Shown here in pieces: positions 25,267-31,970 of a stretch of DNA of 32,865 nt. Within the stretch, counting starts at the first letter, position 1. Each line of letters starts with the position of its first letter. This stretch comes from Bacteroidales bacterium (GTDB lineage Bacteria; Bacteroidota; Bacteroidia; Bacteroidales; G3-4614). The stretch spans positions 1 to 32,865 of the forward strand of contig JAFYPQ010000021.1 of assembly GCA_017559955.1 (NCBI GenBank), given 5' to 3'. Below the pieces are notes generated by a model, which saw only the letters and a list, made by a program, of their open reading frames with translations, had not been told where the DNA came from and did not search any database. A program made the translations under genes and the position numbers.

Positions 25267-25282
25267 TGGCATTTTATTTGTT
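25267..25282 (+). promoter_or_regulatory. Sigma-54-like promoter candidate for clpB
   Basis: TGGCATTTTATTTGTT matches the TGGCAC-N5-TTGC(A/T) consensus except for the C after TGGCA and the C of the -12 GC. The GG-to-GT spacing is the required 10 bases. It lies 45 bases before the clpB ATG. The palindrome TGACTTTTTGTCA at 25154-25166, about 100 bases upstream, could be an activator site. Inference only. Confidence 0.35.
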
Positions 25283-25310
25283 GTTTTTGTTATAAAAACA
25301 TTTGTTACTG

Positions 25311-25317
25311 AAAGGAG
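25311..25317 (+). promoter_or_regulatory. Strong Shine-Dalgarno sequence of clpB
   Basis: AAAGGAG ends 10 bases before the ATG at 25328. Such a site is unusual in this phylum, where most genes lack one, and suggests high translation; it also fixes the start. Confidence 0.6.
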
Positions 25318-25327
25318 ATTTTGAGTT

Positions 25328-27916
25328 ATGAATTTAAACAATTTTACAATTAAATCGCAAGAGGCTATTCAAAAAGCAGTAGAGATTGCCAACCGAACAA
25401 GCAATCAATCTATTGAAACTATACACTTGCTCAAAGGTGTAATGGAGGTTGACGGCTCTGTTGCCGAATTCCTTTTTAACAAATTGGGTACAAACGTAAG
25501 TTTATTAACCAATTCGATTGAACGAGAAATTGAGATGTTGCCACGTGTTAATGGTGGCGAACCATACTTAAGCAGAGAGAGCAACGAAGTTTTAGCCAAA
25601 GGGGAAGAGTATTCGAAAAAATGCGGCGATCAGTTTGTTGCTTTAGAGAGTATTATTATGGCTATGGTTTTGGTTAAAAACAGAGCCGGTCAATTATTGA
25701 AAGATGCCGGTGTCAGCGAAAAGAGTTTGGGTTGTGCAATCGACGAGCTTCGCAAAGGCAAAAAGGTTAACGATGCAAGTGCCGAGCAGACTTATAATGC
25801 TCTATCGAAATATGCCATAAATCTTAACGAACGAGCCAGAGACGGCAAATTAGACCCCGTTATTGGCAGGGATGACGAAATTCGCAGAGTACTTCAGATA
25901 TTGAGCAGAAGAACAAAAAACAATCCTATTCTTATTGGCGAACCCGGCACAGGTAAAACAGCTATTGCTGAGGGTCTTGCCCACAGAATTATAAGAGGCG
26001 ATATTCCTGAAAATCTAAAAAGAAAAGAGATTTTTTCGTTGGATATGGGAGCCTTGGTTGCAGGAGCCAAATATAAAGGCGAATTTGAAGAGCGTTTAAA
26101 GGCTGTTGTCAATGAGGTTATTCATGCCGACGGAGAGATTATTCTCTTTATTGACGAAATTCACACACTTGTTGGTGCAGGTAAAGGTGAGGGGGCTATG
26201 GACGCAGCAAACATTTTAAAACCTGCATTGGCACGTGGAGAACTTCGCTCGATTGGAGCGACCACTCTCGACGAATACCAAAAATATTTTGAAAAAGATA
26301 AAGCTCTCGAAAGACGTTTTCAGATTGTAATGGTGGATGAACCTGACGAGGCAAACACAATCTCTATTTTAAGAGGTTTGAAAGAACGCTACGAGAACCA
26401 CCATAAGGTAAGGATTAAAGACGAAGCGATTATTGCCGCTGTTCAGTTATCTTCACGCTATATAACAGATCGTTTCTTGCCCGATAAAGCCATCGACCTT
26501 ATGGACGAGGCTGCCGCCAAATTACGTTTGGAGGTGGACTCGGTACCCGAAGAACTCGACGAGATAAGTCGCAAAATTAAACAGCTTGAGATTGAACGTG
26601 AAGCTATTAAACGTGAAAACGACAATGCAAAATTGGAGGTACTTAACCGACAAATAGCAAACCTCAAAGAGGAGGAGATGCGTTATAGTGCGAAATGGAA
26701 TTCGGAGAAGGAACTTGTAAATAAGATACAACAAAACAAGATTGATATTGAGCATCTTAAATACGAGGCTGAGCGTGCCGAACGAGAAGGTGATTATGGT
26801 AAAGTTGCCGAGATAAGATATGCAAAAATTGTTGGTAAGGAGAATGAGATTGCCGAAATTCAAGAGCGTCTTAAAACTTTACAAGGCGATGACGCTATGA
26901 TTAAAGAGGAGGTTACCAGTGATGATATTGCCGATGTTATTTCTCGCTGGACAGGTATTCCCGTAACCAAGATGTTGCAAAGCGAACGAGAAAAACTTCT
27001 TAACCTTGAAGAGGAGTTACACAACCGTGTTGTTGGACAAGAAGAGGCTATCAGTGCCGTATCGGACGCAGTAAGACGTAGCAGAGCCGGATTAAGCGAT
27101 CCAAAACGTCCCATAGGTTCATTTATATTCTTGGGAACGACCGGTGTTGGCAAAACCGAACTTGCAAAAGCTCTTGCCGAATACTTGTTTGATGACGAAA
27201 ATATGATGACCCGAATAGATATGAGCGAGTATCAAGAGAAATTCAGCGTTACACGTCTTATTGGTTCTCCTCCTGGATATGTGGGTTACGACGAAGGTGG
27301 ACAACTTACCGAAGCGATAAGACGCAAGCCATACTCAGTGGTTCTTTTCGACGAAATAGAGAAGGCTCACCCAGATGTCTTCAACACTCTTTTACAAGTG
27401 CTTGATGATGGTCGATTAACCGACAACAAGGGCAGGTTGGTAAACTTTAAGAACACTATTATTATAATGACATCGAATATAGGCTCTTCGCTTATTCGTG
27501 AAAATTTCGAAAATATCAACTCAACAAATAGAGATGAAATTATAGAGAAGAGCAAGAACGAGGTTATGGAGTTGTTGAAACAGAGTGTCCGTCCCGAGTT
27601 TTTAAATCGAATTGATGATATCATAATGTTTGCTCCTTTGAACGAAGAGGAGATTGGAGAGATTGTTTCGATTCAACTAAATGGAGTTAAAAAGCTATTG
27701 GATCAAAACGGCATAACTCTTAACTTCACAGATGCGGCTGTTAAGTTTATTGCTCACGAAGGATATGACCCTCAATTTGGAGCAAGACCTGTTAAGAGAG
27801 TTATTCACCGTGATGTACTTAATCACCTTTCAAAAGAGCTTCTTGCTCAAAAGGTAGACAGAAGTAAACCTATCACAATTGATGCCGAAAACGACGAGCT
27901 GATTTTTAGGAATTAA
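25328..27916 (+). CDS. clpB: ATP-dependent disaggregase ClpB (Hsp100)
   Basis: ClpB forms a cytosolic hexamer that threads aggregated proteins through its pore together with DnaK, and is a heat-shock protein. The 862 residues match full-length bacterial ClpB. The substrate-binding N-domain (about 1-145) begins [17 protein letters not shown]. The first AAA+ domain has Walker [10 protein letters not shown] from G204, pore loop [12 protein letters not shown] and Walker [12 protein letters not shown]. The coiled-coil middle domain (about 400-525) is the M-domain that distinguishes ClpB from ClpA/ClpC. The second AAA+ domain has GTTGVGKTE from G603, pore loop GYVGYDEGG and [14 protein letters not shown]. 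No IGF/L loop for ClpP binding is seen, as expected. It is monocistronic, with an unusual upstream region and a hairpin repeat after the stop. Confidence 0.98.
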   Translation: MNLNNFTIKSQEAIQKAVEIANRTSNQSIETIHLLKGVMEVDGSVAEFLFNKLGTNVSLLTNSIEREIEMLPRVNGGEPYLSRESNEVLAKGEEYSKKCGDQFVALESIIMAMVLVKNRAGQLLKDAGVSEKSLGCAIDELRKGKKVNDASAEQTYNALSKYAINLNERARDGKLDPVIGRDDEIRRVLQILSRRTKNNPILIGEPGTGKTAIAEGLAHRIIRGDIPENLKRKEIFSLDMGALVAGAKYKGEFEERLKAVVNEVIHADGEIILFIDEIHTLVGAGKGEGAMDAANILKPALARGELRSIGATTLDEYQKYFEKDKALERRFQIVMVDEPDEANTISILRGLKERYENHHKVRIKDEAIIAAVQLSSRYITDRFLPDKAIDLMDEAAAKLRLEVDSVPEELDEISRKIKQLEIEREAIKRENDNAKLEVLNRQIANLKEEEMRYSAKWNSEKELVNKIQQNKIDIEHLKYEAERAEREGDYGKVAEIRYAKIVGKENEIAEIQERLKTLQGDDAMIKEEVTSDDIADVISRWTGIPVTKMLQSEREKLLNLEEELHNRVVGQEEAISAVSDAVRRSRAGLSDPKRPIGSFIFLGTTGVGKTELAKALAEYLFDDENMMTRIDMSEYQEKFSVTRLIGSPPGYVGYDEGGQLTEAIRRKPYSVVLFDEIEKAHPDVFNTLLQVLDDGRLTDNKGRLVNFKNTIIIMTSNIGSSLIRENFENINSTNRDEIIEKSKNEVMELLKQSVRPEFLNRIDDIIMFAPLNEEEIGEIVSIQLNGVKKLLDQNGITLNFTDAAVKFIAHEGYDPQFGARPVKRVIHRDVLNHLSKELLAQKVDRSKPITIDAENDELIFRN

Positions 27917-27919
27917 TAT

Positions 27920-27951
27920 CCTCACCCCAACCCCTCTCCCGTAGAGAGGGG
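27920..27951. repeat. Hairpin repeat, copy 2 (CCCCTCTC-CCGTA-GAGAGGGG)
   Basis: The arms (27931-27938, 27944-27951) and loop are identical to the copy at 13910-13930, and the C/T-rich left flank is also similar. It starts 4 bases after the clpB stop, so it may end the clpB transcript. Confidence 0.75.
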
Positions 27952-27971
27952 TTTATAAATTATAACGGGTA

Positions 27972-28000
27972 ATTAGTCTAATCAGACCAATTGGACTAAT
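27972..28000. repeat. Palindromic intergenic repeat, copy 2 (ATTAGTC...GACTAAT)
   Basis: ATTAGTC (27972-27978) and GACTAAT (27994-28000) form the same perfect 7-bp stem as at 16439-16458, here with a longer loop containing ATCAGACC. Confidence 0.55.
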
Positions 28001-28002
28001 AT

Positions 28003-28048
28003 TTCTAATTGTTGCGTAGCAACGAACTAATTCCTCATTCCTAATTAA
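28003..28048. repeat. GTTGC-GCAAC hairpin with AATTCCTCATTCC flank, copy 1
   Basis: GTTGC (28011-28015), GTA, GCAAC (28019-28023), then AATTCCTCATTCCTAATT (28029-28046). The region at 31316-31361 is closely similar in reverse complement, with the same GTTGC/GCAAC hairpin. Confidence 0.6.
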
Positions 28049-28086
28049 GAGAAGTAGTAGATTGCTTTTTTACAAATACTATATAA

Positions 28087-28206
28087 GGGTTGTTAGAATT
28101 TGTAAGATACAAGGCTTTGAGATTTCGACCGAAAGGAGCGTACACAAGTACGTGACTGAGGAAGAATATCGATAATAACGCCGTAGATTACGAATTATAA
28201 CAACCC
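28087..28206 (+). repeat. 120-bp structured element with 19-bp inverted ends (candidate RNA or non-autonomous element)
   Basis: The ends (28087-28105 and 28188-28206) are inverted repeats matching at 17 of 19 positions. Inside, TAC-aa-GGC (28108-28115) pairs with GCCGTA (28180-28185). GATTTC (28121-28126) pairs with GAATATC (28164-28170) with one bulge. CGTAC (28139-28143) pairs with GTACG (28148-28152) around ACAA. CCGAAAGG may form a small GNRA hairpin. One of the two end mismatches is a G-U pair only on the plus strand, as is the extra pair around the apical stem, a weak hint of plus-strand RNA. There is no reading frame and no obvious promoter. I have an unverified impression that similar sequences recur in Bacteroidales gaps. 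Confidence 0.6.
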
Positions 28207-28213
28207 GATACAT

Positions 28214-28244
28214 ACAAAAAAAGCCTTGCAGCAGTGCAAGGCTT
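28214..28244 (-). terminator. Intrinsic terminator of rpmE2
   Basis: A perfect 10-bp stem (AAGCCTTGCA at 28221-28230 with TGCAAGGCTT at 28235-28244) is followed on the minus strand by a run of T. It lies 22 bases past the rpmE2 stop. A weaker T-run on the other side could also stop plus-strand transcripts from the 120-bp element. Confidence 0.85.
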
Positions 28245-28266
28245 CTTTTATATTGCGTTATAACAA

Positions 28267-28524
28267 TTATTTCTTCTTCGCAAATTTTGCGTAACGGCTC
28301 ATGAACTTATCTACACGACCTGCTGTATCGACAAGTTTTTGTTTACCTGTGAAGAATGGGTGTGAAGTATTGGTAATCTCAAGTTTTACCAAAGGATAAG
28401 TTACACCATCAACCTCAATTGTCTCTTTTGTTGCTACTGTTGAACGTGTGATGAAGATCTCCTCGTTCGACATATCTTTGAAAACAACCTCGCGGTAATT
28501 TTCGGGATGAAGTCCTTTTTTCAT
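28267..28524 (-). CDS. rpmE2: Ribosomal protein bL31, type B (zinc-free form)
   Basis: This 85-residue large-subunit protein bridges the two ribosomal subunits. [19 protein letters not shown] at the start and [21 protein letters not shown] near residues 54-74 are typical of bL31. The CxxC zinc ligands of the type A form are absent and the middle is longer, which defines type B (YkgM/RpmE2-like). In many bacteria the zinc-free form is used under zinc limitation, but in Bacteroidetes it is often the only copy, so regulation by zinc should not be assumed. It has a good promoter and a hairpin in its leader, and ends at a strong terminator. Confidence 0.96.
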   Translation of the reverse strand: MKKGLHPENYREVVFKDMSNEEIFITRSTVATKETIEVDGVTYPLVKLEITNTSHPFFTGKQKLVDTAGRVDKFMSRYAKFAKKK

Positions 28525-28559
28525 TGTTATATAGTCTTTAAATTGTTTCCGAAATTAGT

Positions 28560-28576
28560 AGCACGTTGGTAGCGTG
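28560..28576 (-). promoter_or_regulatory. Hairpin in the rpmE2 leader
   Basis: GCACG and CGTGC form a perfect 5-bp stem with a 7-base loop in the roughly 70-base leader expected from the promoter at 28604-28634. Leaders of ribosomal protein genes often hold autoregulatory structures, but this one is short and unproven. Confidence 0.35.
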
Positions 28577-28603
28577 CATATATAGTTCTCTCGTAATGGC
28601 GTG

Positions 28604-28634
28604 CAAATTTACTTATAATTTTTTACTTGGCAAA
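28604..28634 (-). promoter_or_regulatory. Bacteroidetes-type promoter for rpmE2
   Basis: On the minus strand TTTG (28634-28631), a 19-base gap and TAAATTTG (28611-28604) match both boxes and spacing. It lies 79 bases before the ATG. Confidence 0.65.
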
Positions 28635-28706
28635 AAGTTTTTTACTCTTTTTTGTGATTTATATCACATAGCTATATTTTTTCGCCAATCTCTCAAAAAA
28701 AAGTAG

Positions 28707-28740
28707 TAACTTCGCATTAGTTTTTAATAACGAAGGAGAT
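28707..28740 (+). promoter_or_regulatory. Possible -7 box and ribosome binding site for the CpsB-like gene
   Basis: TAACTTCG (28707-28714) is one base from TAnnTTTG, and GAAGGAGAT (28732-28740) is a strong Shine-Dalgarno just before the ATG at 28742. The upstream box is not clear. Confidence 0.4.
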
Positions 28741-28741
28741 A

Positions 28742-29491
28742 ATGTTTTTTAATTTTTTCAAGAGCAAAAAATGTATTGAGCCTCAAAAGCTCTTCTACTC
28801 TAACGATATACACTCTCACATTCTTCCGGGAATTGACGACGGTTCACCCAATACCGACGTCTCTATAGCCTTGTTAGAGGCAATGAAGAGTTGGGGGCTT
28901 AAATCAATTATTGCAACTCCCCACATTGCTGAAGAGAATTTTGAGAACACTCCTCAATCGATAAAAAATGCTTTCGAAAAATTAGACAGACGAATGCTCG
29001 ATTTGGGCGTTGAAATGAATATTAATTTTTCGGCAGAATACAGAATTGACGATAGGTTTAGAGATATGCTCGAGAATGATAATCTACTTATCTTACCAAA
29101 CAACTATCTGCTTATCGAAAACTCTTTTGTTCAACCTCCAATCGATTTAAAAAATATAATATACGAATTGCAACTACGAGACATTAAACCTATTCTTGCC
29201 CACCCCGAACGCTACGGATACTACCAACGCAAAAAGGAGGTTTACGAAAAGCTGTTTAACTCGGGTTGTGAGTTTCAAATTAATTTGCTTTCGTTGGCAG
29301 GATATTACGGAGACCGTGAAAAAGAGACTGCTTTGTGGTTGGCAAGCAAAGGTTTTGTTTCGTTTGTGGGAACAGACCTGCACCACTTCGGACACGTTGA
29401 AGTTATAAACCGTTTTCTCTCTTCGAAAGAATACCCTGCTATTGCCGACAAACTTGCTCCGATTATTAAAAACAACGAACTTAATATATAG
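28742..29491 (+). CDS. CpsB/CapC-family (PHP-type) tyrosine-protein phosphatase
   Basis: This 249-residue cytoplasmic metal-dependent phosphatase has the PHP fold. The metal-ligand motifs are DIHSHILPGIDDG (22-34), ATPHI near residue 59, the EYRID segment near 100, LAHPERYGYY near 155 and GTDLHHFGH near 215. In capsule systems such proteins dephosphorylate the BY-type tyrosine kinase that controls polysaccharide chain export. No such kinase or other capsule gene except a glycosyltransferase is next door, so the target may be encoded elsewhere. The ATG at 28742 is supported by GAAGGAG. The GT2 gene follows after 22 bases, likely in one operon. Confidence 0.9.
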   Translation: MFFNFFKSKKCIEPQKLFYSNDIHSHILPGIDDGSPNTDVSIALLEAMKSWGLKSIIATPHIAEENFENTPQSIKNAFEKLDRRMLDLGVEMNINFSAEYRIDDRFRDMLENDNLLILPNNYLLIENSFVQPPIDLKNIIYELQLRDIKPILAHPERYGYYQRKKEVYEKLFNSGCEFQINLLSLAGYYGDREKETALWLASKGFVSFVGTDLHHFGHVEVINRFLSSKEYPAIADKLAPIIKNNELNI

Positions 29492-29513
29492 TTGAAAACT
29501 GCTTACATTAACG

Positions 29514-30701
29514 ATGTTTATATATTATTTTTTCTTAGAGAACTTCACTCCTGTCGAACTTTGGGGTTTGGCATTGTTTACCTTTATATGGCTTATTCAG
29601 ATTAGTTTTTATATCGTAATATTTGCAAAGCCTAACAGATATGCGAGAAAAGGCGAAAAGGGTAAAATATGGTATAGTGCGGCAAAGCCCAATGTTTCGG
29701 TTATTGTTTATTGCAACGATAATTTCGTTGATATTGAACGTAATGTCATATCATTTTTAGAGCAGGATTACCCGAATTTTGAGGTTGTTATTGTTAACGA
29801 TGGTTCGGATAACGACCTTAAAGATATGGTTACTCTTCTTAAAGAGAGATATTCAAACCTTAGCTATACATATGTTCCCGAGGAGGCTCACTCCCTAAGT
29901 CGCAAAAAGCTTGCCCTTACGGTTGGCATTAAAGCTGCCAAATATGATATTGTTGGCTTTACCGACGCTTTTTGTCGCCCTACATCAAAAAAATGGTTGG
30001 CGTCTATGATCCGAAACTTTATTACCGACATCGATATTGTTATTGGCAATAGTTTTGAGAAAGGCGAAGAGCGAGCCAAATGGAGTTTCCGATTTTATCG
30101 TCTTTTCTTTAAACTTAAATTTTTCAGCTACGCCATTATGCGTCGCCCCTATATGGGAGAGGGAACCAATATGTTCATAAATAAAGAGTTATTCTTTAAA
30201 AACAGAGGGTTCTCAAACAATCTCTCAATCCAATACGGAGAGGATGATATTTTTGCAAATGAGATTATGAGAAGAGAGAATTGTCGAGTTGAACTCTCGA
30301 AAGATGCAGCTATCGAAAACACACTTTACGATATTAACGGCGATATGAGAGAGATGCGACTAAGACGCTCTTTTACCGATAAAATTTTAAAAACTTCTGC
30401 CCACTTTGTTTTTAAATTAGAACAAATTAGTTGTATCCTGTTTTATCCGCTATTTATAACAATGGTTATTTGGGGAGCAACCGACAACCCCCTTATTACA
30501 ATTTTTGTTTCGGCTATGTTTGTTTTAAGGTATATATCTCAATCGACAGTTATAAGAAAAGCTTCAAAAACATTTAATTGCGATATTAATGGTTTTGATA
30601 CTATGTTTTATGATTTCGTTCGTCCGATAGAGAATATTCGCTTTGCCATTCTTGGAAAGAACAGTTCGCACAAAAACTACACTTGGAGAATTAGAAGATA
30701 A
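29514..30701 (+). CDS. Membrane-anchored family 2 glycosyltransferase
   Basis: This 395-residue protein has one N-terminal membrane helix (about 14-37), a GT-A domain (about 55-290) and hydrophobic helices at about 305-350. The GT2 motifs are SVIVYCNDN, VVIVNDGSDN, FTDAFCRPTSKKWL in place of the usual D-x-D site, EGTNMFINKELFF and the GEDDIFANEIMRRE acceptor-side motif. The missing classic DAD in the FTDAF segment is still compatible with metal binding by its Asp. It probably transfers a sugar at the inner face of the inner membrane to a lipid-linked or surface glycan. It follows the CpsB-like phosphatase by 22 bases, which supports a surface-polysaccharide role. A long bidirectional terminator follows. 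Confidence 0.9.
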   Translation: MFIYYFFLENFTPVELWGLALFTFIWLIQISFYIVIFAKPNRYARKGEKGKIWYSAAKPNVSVIVYCNDNFVDIERNVISFLEQDYPNFEVVIVNDGSDNDLKDMVTLLKERYSNLSYTYVPEEAHSLSRKKLALTVGIKAAKYDIVGFTDAFCRPTSKKWLASMIRNFITDIDIVIGNSFEKGEERAKWSFRFYRLFFKLKFFSYAIMRRPYMGEGTNMFINKELFFKNRGFSNNLSIQYGEDDIFANEIMRRENCRVELSKDAAIENTLYDINGDMREMRLRRSFTDKILKTSAHFVFKLEQISCILFYPLFITMVIWGATDNPLITIFVSAMFVLRYISQSTVIRKASKTFNCDINGFDTMFYDFVRPIENIRFAILGKNSSHKNYTWRIRR

Positions 30702-30738
30702 CAATTCTTGAATAGTGATATTAAACAAGATAAGATAT

Positions 30739-30780
30739 AAAAAGAGAGTGGTTAAAATAAATTTCAACCACTCTCTTTTT
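30739..30780. terminator. Bidirectional intrinsic terminator
   Basis: A perfect 15-bp stem (30739-30753 with 30766-30780) starts with five A and ends with T-run, with a 12-base loop. It lies between the convergent GT2 and hsp20 genes and serves both. Confidence 0.85.
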
Positions 30781-30781
30781 T

Positions 30782-31210
30782 CTATTTTATATCTATCTTT
30801 TTAGGCTCCTTAGGTATTGGAAGAGCCTTTTTTGGTATAACAACTTTAAGAATTCCGTGTTTCTGCGAAGCCTCAATCTTATCGGCATCTATATTGTCGG
30901 GTAAAGCAAGTGTTTGGCGGAATTGAGAATATGAAAACTCACGACGCAAGAATTTTCCTTTTTTGCTTTTCTCTTCATTCTCCTTCTTCTCATCAACGGT
31001 TATCTCCAAATAGTTATCGTCGGTAATATTTACACAAATATCATCTTTGCTTACACCGGGTGCTGCAATCTCAACTTCATACTCTTTTTCATTCTCAATA
31101 ATGTTTACAGCCGGAGTTGAGCTGTTTTTTGCACGTTCAATCCATTCGTTACCAAAAAAGTCGTGAAAAATCATTGGCAACCAATTTTGTCCTTTTTTTA
31201 CAGGCATCAT
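30782..31210 (-). CDS. Small heat-shock protein, Hsp20/alpha-crystallin family
   Basis: This 142-residue cytosolic holdase chaperone has a short N-terminal arm (MMPVKKGQNWLPMIFHDFF), an alpha-crystallin domain at about 38-128 and a C-terminal tail. The domain starts at VNIIENEKEYEVEIAAPGVS and includes FLRREFSYSQFRQTLALPDNI and HGILKVVIPK, with the family's G-x-L motif as GIL. The tail has LPIP, an I/V-x-I/V-like anchor used for oligomerisation. It binds unfolding proteins and passes them to DnaK and ClpB, the latter being 3 kb away. No typical promoter box was found. Its leader holds a small TAACTC/GAGTTA hairpin. Confidence 0.93.
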   Translation of the reverse strand: MMPVKKGQNWLPMIFHDFFGNEWIERAKNSSTPAVNIIENEKEYEVEIAAPGVSKDDICVNITDDNYLEITVDEKKENEEKSKKGKFLRREFSYSQFRQTLALPDNIDADKIEASQKHGILKVVIPKKALPIPKEPKKIDIK

Positions 31211-31254
31211 AATTTGTTATCAATTTAATAATTAAACATAAAATAAAAGAGAAA

Positions 31255-31271
31255 TAACTCTTTTTGAGTTA
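31255..31271 (-). promoter_or_regulatory. Small hairpin upstream of hsp20
   Basis: TAACTC (31255-31260) and GAGTTA (31266-31271) pair around TTTTT, 45 bases before the hsp20 ATG. It may be an operator or leader hairpin, but evidence is only the symmetry. Confidence 0.25.
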
Positions 31272-31315
31272 CTCCTCTTATAAAACACATTTTATGGTGC
31301 GAATGTTTTTGATTT

Positions 31316-31405
31316 AATTAGGAATTAGTGCGTTGCTTTGCAACAATTAGGAATGAGGAATACTTTTAATTAATTCCTAATTTCTCATTCCTAATTCCTA
31401 ATTAC
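31316..31405. repeat. Intergenic repeat cluster (AATTAGGAATGAGG arms, GTTGC-GCAAC hairpin), copy 2
   Basis: The left part has AATTAGGAATTAG (31316-31328), GTTGC-TTT-GCAAC (31332-31344) and AATTAGGAATGAGGAAT (31345-31361). The last pairs at 16 of 17 positions with ATTTCTCATTCCTAATT (31380-31396), giving a cruciform-like stem. It ends at the stop of the small secreted protein and may end its transcript. It is related to 28003-28048 (reverse complement) and to 21418-21452. Confidence 0.65.
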
Positions 31406-31848
31406 TTAGTAACTGCCACATCATATCGTAGAAGTTCGTAGGTTATTTTAAACGGATAGCCCTCCAACTTGGGATTTTGCTCGGCCGATTGATAGTAGTA
31501 GTAACGTTTGCCCTTATCGAAGCTCTCTACTTCGAACTGCTTGGTTGTTTGCGAAAGAAACTCCCCCGTAAGAGTTACATCTCGATAATCGAGCATCTCG
31601 TCATTGGCAGTTTTATAAAATACTCGCAATTTTATAAGAGTTATGGTATATTGGGTATTGTTGCGAACGATATAGAGTTCGTTTTTATCTTTTAATCTTT
31701 TCTCGAAACCTAATATATCAATCGACTCAGAAAACTTACACGAACGAGAATATATTACCGTATCTTGTAAGGTTTCCTCTGCATATGTTGTCGCATAAAA
31801 GAATATCATCAATAGTGCAACTACTATATTTCTTATAATATGTTTCAT
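31402..31848 (-). CDS. Small secreted protein of unknown function
   Basis: This 148-residue protein has a signal peptide (MKHIIRNIVVALLMIFFYATTYA). The mature part has a predicted beta-rich body, including ELYIVRNNTQYTITLIKLRVFYKTANDEM then a GEF-QTTKQFEVESFDKG stretch. An N-rich strand followed by a G-x-x-x turn and hydrophobic strands loosely recalls FxLYD-type domains. That is only a resemblance, and I do not recognise a characterised family. A YYYYQSAEQNPKLEGYPF segment precedes the last strand. It is probably periplasmic. It is divergent from the NamZ-like gene and followed by the repeat cluster at 31316-31405. Confidence 0.65.
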   Translation of the reverse strand: MKHIIRNIVVALLMIFFYATTYAEETLQDTVIYSRSCKFSESIDILGFEKRLKDKNELYIVRNNTQYTITLIKLRVFYKTANDEMLDYRDVTLTGEFLSQTTKQFEVESFDKGKRYYYYQSAEQNPKLEGYPFKITYELLRYDVAVTK

Positions 31849-31914
31849 AAATTATTAGAAAATAAACAACAAATAAAAACCGAGAGTTATCTATTTGCAA
31901 TTTTAGTTATTTTT

Positions 31915-31945
31915 TTTGTTTCTGACAAAGGTTTTATTAACTTTG
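31915..31945 (+). promoter_or_regulatory. Bacteroidetes-type promoter for the NamZ-like gene
   Basis: TTTG (31915-31918), a 19-base gap and TAACTTTG (31938-31945) match the consensus in sequence and spacing, 25 bases before the ATG at 31971. Confidence 0.65.
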
Positions 31946-31970
31946 TTGATACATCTTTACTACTGACACA

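Larger units (their letters stand above)
24930..25327. other. 398-base gap between divergent tgt and clpB
   Basis: No protein gene is seen. The tgt side holds two copies of a 25-bp direct repeat, each carrying a minus-strand TATCTTTG promoter box (24966-24990 and 25051-25075), with two hairpins between or overlapping them. The clpB side has a TGAC-N5-GTCA palindrome (25154-25166), a related GACTTTTTGGCA (25243-25254), a sigma-54-like promoter candidate (25267-25282) and a strong ribosome binding site. Confidence 0.6.
27917..28266. other. 350-base gap between clpB and rpmE2 holding four repeat or RNA-like elements
   Basis: No protein gene. In order it holds the CCCCTCTC hairpin repeat (27920-27951), the ATTAGTC/GACTAAT palindrome (27972-28000), the GTTGC-GTA-GCAAC hairpin with its AATTCCTCATTCC flank (28003-28048), the 120-bp structured element (28087-28206) and the rpmE2 terminator (28214-28244). 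Almost every base belongs to some inverted repeat. Confidence 0.65.
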
